This document shows, one piece after another, positions 41,148-44,271 of a DNA stretch of 44,271 nucleotides. Origin of the DNA: Pseudomonas sp. BBP2017 (GTDB lineage: Bacteria > Pseudomonadota > Gammaproteobacteria > Pseudomonadales > Pseudomonadaceae); assembly GCF_003024385.1 (NCBI RefSeq), contig NZ_PVZN01000026.1, positions 1 to 44,271 on the forward strand, written 5' to 3'. The notes beneath the pieces are model-generated. The model saw only the letters and a program-made list of their open reading frames with translations. It had not been told where the DNA came from and made no database searches. Both the position numbers and the translations under genes were made by a program. How positions within the stretch are numbered: position 1 is the first letter of the stretch; each line of letters opens with the position of its first letter.

Positions 41148-42572
41148 TTAGCGCTTGTTGGAAGCGAGCATGGTGGCTTTTTCCTGGTTCATGCGCGCCA
41201 CCAGTGGTTGGCTCTGCTGCAGGAAGCGTTGACGCTCGGCCTTGGCGATCGGATCGGCCATTGGCAGCTTTTGCCCCAGCGGATCGACGTGAACGCCATT
41301 GGCCTGGAACTCATAGTGCAGGTGCGGTCCGGTGGACAGGCCGGTGGTGCCGATGTAGCCGATGACCTGGCCCTGCTTGACGGTGCCGCCGGTTTTCACG
41401 CCCTTGGCGAAGCCCTGCATATGGCCGTATAGGGTCTGGTAGCGATTACCATGCTGGATGATTACGGTGTTGCCGTATCCGCCGCGACGTCCGGCGAGCA
41501 ATACCTTGCCATCACCGGCAGCCTTGATCGGGGTGCCACGTGGTGCGGCGTAATCAACACCCTTGTGGGCGCGGATCTTGTTGAGGATCGGGTGCTTGCG
41601 ACCGGCCGAGAAGCGCGAGCTGATGCGGGCGAAATCAACCGGGGTACGGATGAAGGCCTTGCGCATGCTGTTGCCGTCAGCGGTGTAGTAATTGGTATTA
41701 CCCTGCTTGTTGGTGTAGCGAACCGCGGTGAAGGTCTTGCCGCGGTTGGTGAAGCGGGCAGAAAGGATGTTGCCGTTGCCAACCACCTTGCCGTCTATGA
41801 CCTTTTGCTCGTACATCACATCAAATTCGTCGCCCTGGCGGATATCCTGGGCGAAATCGATGTCGTAGCCGAAGATCCGTGCCATATCCATGGTCAGATT
41901 GTGGGGCAGACCGGCGCGCTGGCCAGAGGCCGACAGCGAACTCTTGATCACGCCGTGGGCGTAGGCCGAGCGTACTACTGGTTTGCTGACTTCACGGTTG
42001 AAGGCGTAACCGTTTGCGCCTTTGGTCAGGCGAATGGTTTCCAGGTTGCTGACCTTGCTGTGCAGGCTGGCCAACTGACCGTCCTTGTCCAGCTCGATCT
42101 GCAGCACCTGGCCGCTCTTGAGCTGACTGAACTGTTTTGCCTGTTTGTTACTGGACAGTACCTCTTGCACGGCGCTCGCCGGCAGGCCGACCTTGGCGAA
42201 CAGCGTCGACAGGGTGTCACCACGGCTCACGGTCACTTCGCGATGGCCAGGATCCTTGGCTGCAGCGGCAGGAGATGGCGCTGTAGCCGGCTCGACCTTG
42301 GCGGTCTCCTCGGTGGGCGCAGGACTGTTGTCGATCTGGGCAAACGGTGAGGCGGCGGATGCCTCTGCGTTCTGCGCCAGTGGTGCGTCCGGTTCTTGCT
42401 TGAGCTGCTCGGCAGGGCTCTCCAGCTCGAGGTTCAAGGTGGTTTTCTTGGCTTCTACCTCGCTGGATGGAAACACCAGCAAGGCCAGACTGAGTAAGGC
42501 GGCGATGCCGCTGGCGGCCAACAGATGGCTCTTCGGATAAAGCGGGGGCGCTTTAGGCGGTTCGTTGGTCAT
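41148..42572 (-). CDS. M23 family peptidoglycan DD-metalloendopeptidase (MepM-like)
   Basis: A 474-residue envelope protein with an N-terminal membrane anchor or signal segment (about 17-40), an Ala/Pro/Glu-rich stretch (about 50-110), a LysM-like region with VSRGDTLSTLFAKVG, an OapA-like middle part and a C-terminal lysostaphin-type M23 domain. Zinc ligands are H336 and D340 (HKGVD) and H419 in HLHYEF (H417-L-H419). It probably cuts peptide crosslinks to allow wall growth, as MepM does in E. coli. The start at 42572 lacks a Shine-Dalgarno and follows an AT-rich leader with TTCATC repeats. anmK follows. Confidence 0.9.
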   Translation of the reverse strand: MTNEPPKAPPLYPKSHLLAASGIAALLSLALLVFPSSEVEAKKTTLNLELESPAEQLKQEPDAPLAQNAEASAASPFAQIDNSPAPTEETAKVEPATAPSPAAAAKDPGHREVTVSRGDTLSTLFAKVGLPASAVQEVLSSNKQAKQFSQLKSGQVLQIELDKDGQLASLHSKVSNLETIRLTKGANGYAFNREVSKPVVRSAYAHGVIKSSLSASGQRAGLPHNLTMDMARIFGYDIDFAQDIRQGDEFDVMYEQKVIDGKVVGNGNILSARFTNRGKTFTAVRYTNKQGNTNYYTADGNSMRKAFIRTPVDFARISSRFSAGRKHPILNKIRAHKGVDYAAPRGTPIKAAGDGKVLLAGRRGGYGNTVIIQHGNRYQTLYGHMQGFAKGVKTGGTVKQGQVIGYIGTTGLSTGPHLHYEFQANGVHVDPLGQKLPMADPIAKAERQRFLQQSQPLVARMNQEKATMLASNKR

Positions 42573-42573
42573 A

Positions 42574-42631
42574 GATGAATTGACTTTGAAATGGATGAAT
42601 TGGAAAAGATGAATGACATGATGAAGATGAA
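42574..42631 (-). repeat. Five TTCATC repeats in the M23 peptidase leader
   Basis: In the mRNA sense, TTCATC occurs five times (plus-strand GATGAA at 42574, 42594, 42608, 42620 and 42626), reaching to the start codon, in an AT-rich leader without a Shine-Dalgarno. The 209-base gap to tyrS also holds TATAAAATATAA (42639 onward). Confidence 0.7.
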
Positions 42632-42719
42632 ATAACTGTATAAAATATAACCAAATCCCTTCTGGCGCAAGGGCGCAGACGTCATCAGTCGGCTACGGGG
42701 TCACATCCGGGGCAAAAAC

Positions 42720-42747
42720 TTGTAATTGATGGCTGATCTTGTATGGT
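42720..42747 (+). promoter_or_regulatory. Candidate tyrS promoter
   Basis: TTGTAA (42720-42725) and TATGGT (42742-42747) are separated by 16 bases and lie 34 bases before tyrS. The match is moderate. An alternative start from the AT-rich block near 42640 would give a long leader. Confidence 0.35.
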
Positions 42748-42781
42748 TGGGGCCCTTTGAATCTGAGCCTGCGGGTCTGTT

Positions 42782-43981
42782 ATGAAGTCGGTTGAAGAGC
42801 AGCTAGCGCTGATCAAGCGTGGTGCGGAAGAGGTACTGGTAGAGTCCGAGTTGGTCGAGAAGCTCAAGCGCGGGCAGCCGCTGCGGATCAAGGCGGGTTT
42901 TGATCCGACCGCACCCGACCTGCACCTGGGGCATACCGTCCTTATTAACAAGCTGCGCCAGTTCCAGGATCTGGGGCATCAGGTGATATTCCTTATCGGC
43001 GACTTCACCGGCATGATTGGTGATCCGAGCGGCAAGAGCGCCACGCGTCCACCGCTGACCCGCGAGCAGGTCCTGGATAATGCCGAGACCTATAAACAGC
43101 AGGTGTTCAAGATTCTTGACCCGGCCAAGACCGAGGTCGCGTTCAACTCCACCTGGATGGACAAGCTGACACCGGCTGACTTCATTCGCCTGGCTTCGCA
43201 GTACACCGTGGCGCGCATGCTTGAGCGCGACGACTTTGACAAGCGCTACACCGCCAACCAGCCGATTGCCATTCACGAGTTCCTCTACCCGTTGGTGCAG
43301 GGCTATGACTCGGTAGCGCTCAAGGCAGATGTCGAGCTGGGTGGTACCGACCAGAAGTTCAATCTGCTGATGGGGCGTGAATTGCAGCGCTCCTACGGTC
43401 AGCAAGCGCAGTGCATCGTGACCATGCCGCTGCTTGAAGGTCTCGATGGCATCAAGAAGATGTCCAAGTCGCTGGGTAACTATGTCGGTATCCAGGAGGC
43501 GCCGGGCGTGATGTACAGCAAGCTGGTATCGATCCCTGACACGCTGATGTGGCGTTACTTCGAGCTGCTGAGCTTCCGCTCGATGGAAGAAATCGAGGCG
43601 TTCCGTGCGGATGTCGCTGCCGGTGCTAACCCGCGCGACATCAAGATCAAGCTGGCGCAAGAGATCGTTGCGCGTTTCCATGGCGAAGAAGCAGCGGCGA
43701 ATGCGCACCGTGGTGCTGGTAACCGTATGAAGGATGGTGAGCTGCCGGAAGATCTGCCGGACGTCGAAGTGCTGGCGAGTGAGGAGATGCCAATCTCTGC
43801 TGTCCTTAATAAGGCGGGACTGGTGAAGAACTCGGCAGCCGCTCGCGATCTTCTTGCTGCTGGAAGTGTTCGGGTTGATGGCGAAGTGGTTGATCGTGGT
43901 TTCGTATTTGCCTTGGGCGCCACTCATGTTTGCCAGGCCGGTAAGAAAGCCTTTGCGCGTATTACTTTGAAGGCTGAGTAA
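42782..43981 (+). CDS. tyrS: Tyrosyl-tRNA synthetase
   Basis: Charges tRNA-Tyr. The 399-residue class I enzyme has the HIGH-type motif HLGH at residues 48-51 and KMSKS at 226-230, then a C-terminal S4-like RNA-binding domain from about residue 335. The KMSKS form places it in the TyrZ-like branch, unlike the E. coli enzyme, which has KFGKT. It is divergent from the M23 peptidase and followed by the promoter region of a ribosomal RNA operon, as in P. putida. The ribosome site is weak. Confidence 0.96.
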   Translation: MKSVEEQLALIKRGAEEVLVESELVEKLKRGQPLRIKAGFDPTAPDLHLGHTVLINKLRQFQDLGHQVIFLIGDFTGMIGDPSGKSATRPPLTREQVLDNAETYKQQVFKILDPAKTEVAFNSTWMDKLTPADFIRLASQYTVARMLERDDFDKRYTANQPIAIHEFLYPLVQGYDSVALKADVELGGTDQKFNLLMGRELQRSYGQQAQCIVTMPLLEGLDGIKKMSKSLGNYVGIQEAPGVMYSKLVSIPDTLMWRYFELLSFRSMEEIEAFRADVAAGANPRDIKIKLAQEIVARFHGEEAAANAHRGAGNRMKDGELPEDLPDVEVLASEEMPISAVLNKAGLVKNSAAARDLLAAGSVRVDGEVVDRGFVFALGATHVCQAGKKAFARITLKAE

Positions 43982-44035
43982 CGTATCTATATAGAGTGGG
44001 GCGCAGGTTGTTTTGCGGTACTTTGAAATTAACCC

Positions 44036-44063
44036 TTGACGCCCCGTTTAATCTCTCTATAAT
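44036..44063 (+). promoter_or_regulatory. rRNA operon promoter P1
   Basis: TTGACG (44036-44041) and a perfect TATAAT (44058-44063) are separated by 16 bases, with an AT-rich upstream stretch like an UP element and a GC-rich discriminator (CGCCCC), as for stringently controlled promoters. Confidence 0.82.
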
Positions 44064-44145
44064 TCGCCCCACTTCCGGCGTAGTCGGAACGGAAAACTCC
44101 TTGAAATTCAACGAGTTAGATGTTCCAGGTAGTGTCGGAAGGGCT

Positions 44146-44159
44146 CGATCGAAAGATCG
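44146..44159 (+). other. GNRA hairpin between P1 and P2
   Basis: CGATC (44146-44150) and GATCG (44155-44159) close a GAAA tetraloop in the P1 transcript. Confidence 0.5.
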
Positions 44160-44178
44160 GCAGCGGTGAAAAAGGTGG

Positions 44179-44206
44179 TTGACAGCGGATTGAAACGCTG
44201 TAGAAT
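44179..44206 (+). promoter_or_regulatory. rRNA operon promoter P2
   Basis: A consensus TTGACA (44179-44184) and TAGAAT (44201-44206) are separated by 16 bases, with a GC-rich discriminator (CGCCTCCC). It is a second tandem strong promoter, with transcription reading out of the window. Confidence 0.82.
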
Positions 44207-44271
44207 TCGCCTCCCGCTGACGAGAGATCGCAGCGAGTTAAGCGCTTGAAGTTGAAAGAGAAATTCTGAAA

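Larger units (their letters stand above)
43982..44271 (+). other. tyrS to rRNA operon leader region
   Basis: No gene is seen in these 290 bases. They hold two strong promoters, a GNRA-looped hairpin and a long leader. The closing bases (about 44245-44271) look like the 16S rRNA leader that I know from Pseudomonas. The 16S gene itself is beyond the window. Confidence 0.65.

Noticed and set aside
1..44271. CRISPR array, prophage, insertion sequence or toxin-antitoxin pair
   Set aside because: No regularly spaced direct repeats, transposase, integrase or paired small genes were seen.

Overview
The window is ordinary chromosomal DNA of a fluorescent Pseudomonas, most like the P. putida group. 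The evidence is the gene order I recognise from that genus, the high GC content, Pseudomonas-type REP palindromes (core GCGGGCTTGCCCCGC) and Pseudomonas-specific genes such as vfr, amgK/murU and an agt-type transporter locus. I see no prophage, insertion sequence, CRISPR array, tRNA gene or obvious foreign island. Coding density is very high, with many 1-4 base overlaps.

Region 1 (about 160-14190, minus strand) holds cca, the stress trio prkA-yeaH-spoVR, glpE, and the chain lptD-surA-pdxA-rsmA-apaG-apaH (outer-membrane assembly, vitamin B6, rRNA methylation, dinucleotide hydrolysis). Region 2 (14320-16779, plus) is amgK-murU plus a DjlA-like co-chaperone, the cell-wall sugar salvage route that feeds UDP-MurNAc synthesis. 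A convergent DUF3530 gene follows. Region 3 (17875-25516, plus) is a two-component system whose sensor carries a periplasmic solute-binding domain, followed by a four-gene ABC importer. It matches the P. aeruginosa agtSR-agtABCD locus (4-aminobutyrate/5-aminovalerate uptake).

Region 4 (25677-31280, plus) is rpe-gph-trpE-trpGDC, ending in a clear intrinsic terminator. The 3' end of gph reads, in frame, as a short Trp-codon leader peptide just before a hairpin and trpE, so gph and a trp attenuator appear to be fused. Region 5 (31334-33291) holds a lipoate-ligase-like gene, vfr and an OsmC gene. Region 6 (33370-38299, minus) is a run of metabolic and membrane genes: hemJ, a nitronate monooxygenase-like gene, DUF805, an SDR, a HIT protein, coq7 and DUF2157. 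Region 7 is argC, erpA, convergent anmK and an M23 peptidase, then tyrS. The last 290 bases carry two strong tandem promoters that I read as the start of a ribosomal RNA operon lying just outside the window.

The most interesting signals are in the RNA layer rather than in new proteins. They are a long hairpin that buries the cca Shine-Dalgarno right after the spoVR stop codon, the gph/trpE leader, a GTAGGG-N4-CCCTAC palindrome before agtA, a dyad over the erpA -10 box, and a TTCATC-repeat leader before the M23 peptidase. I found no convincing wholly new multi-gene system. The least understood coding pieces are the prkA-yeaH-spoVR trio, the DUF3530 protein, the stand-alone lipoate-ligase-like protein and DUF2157.
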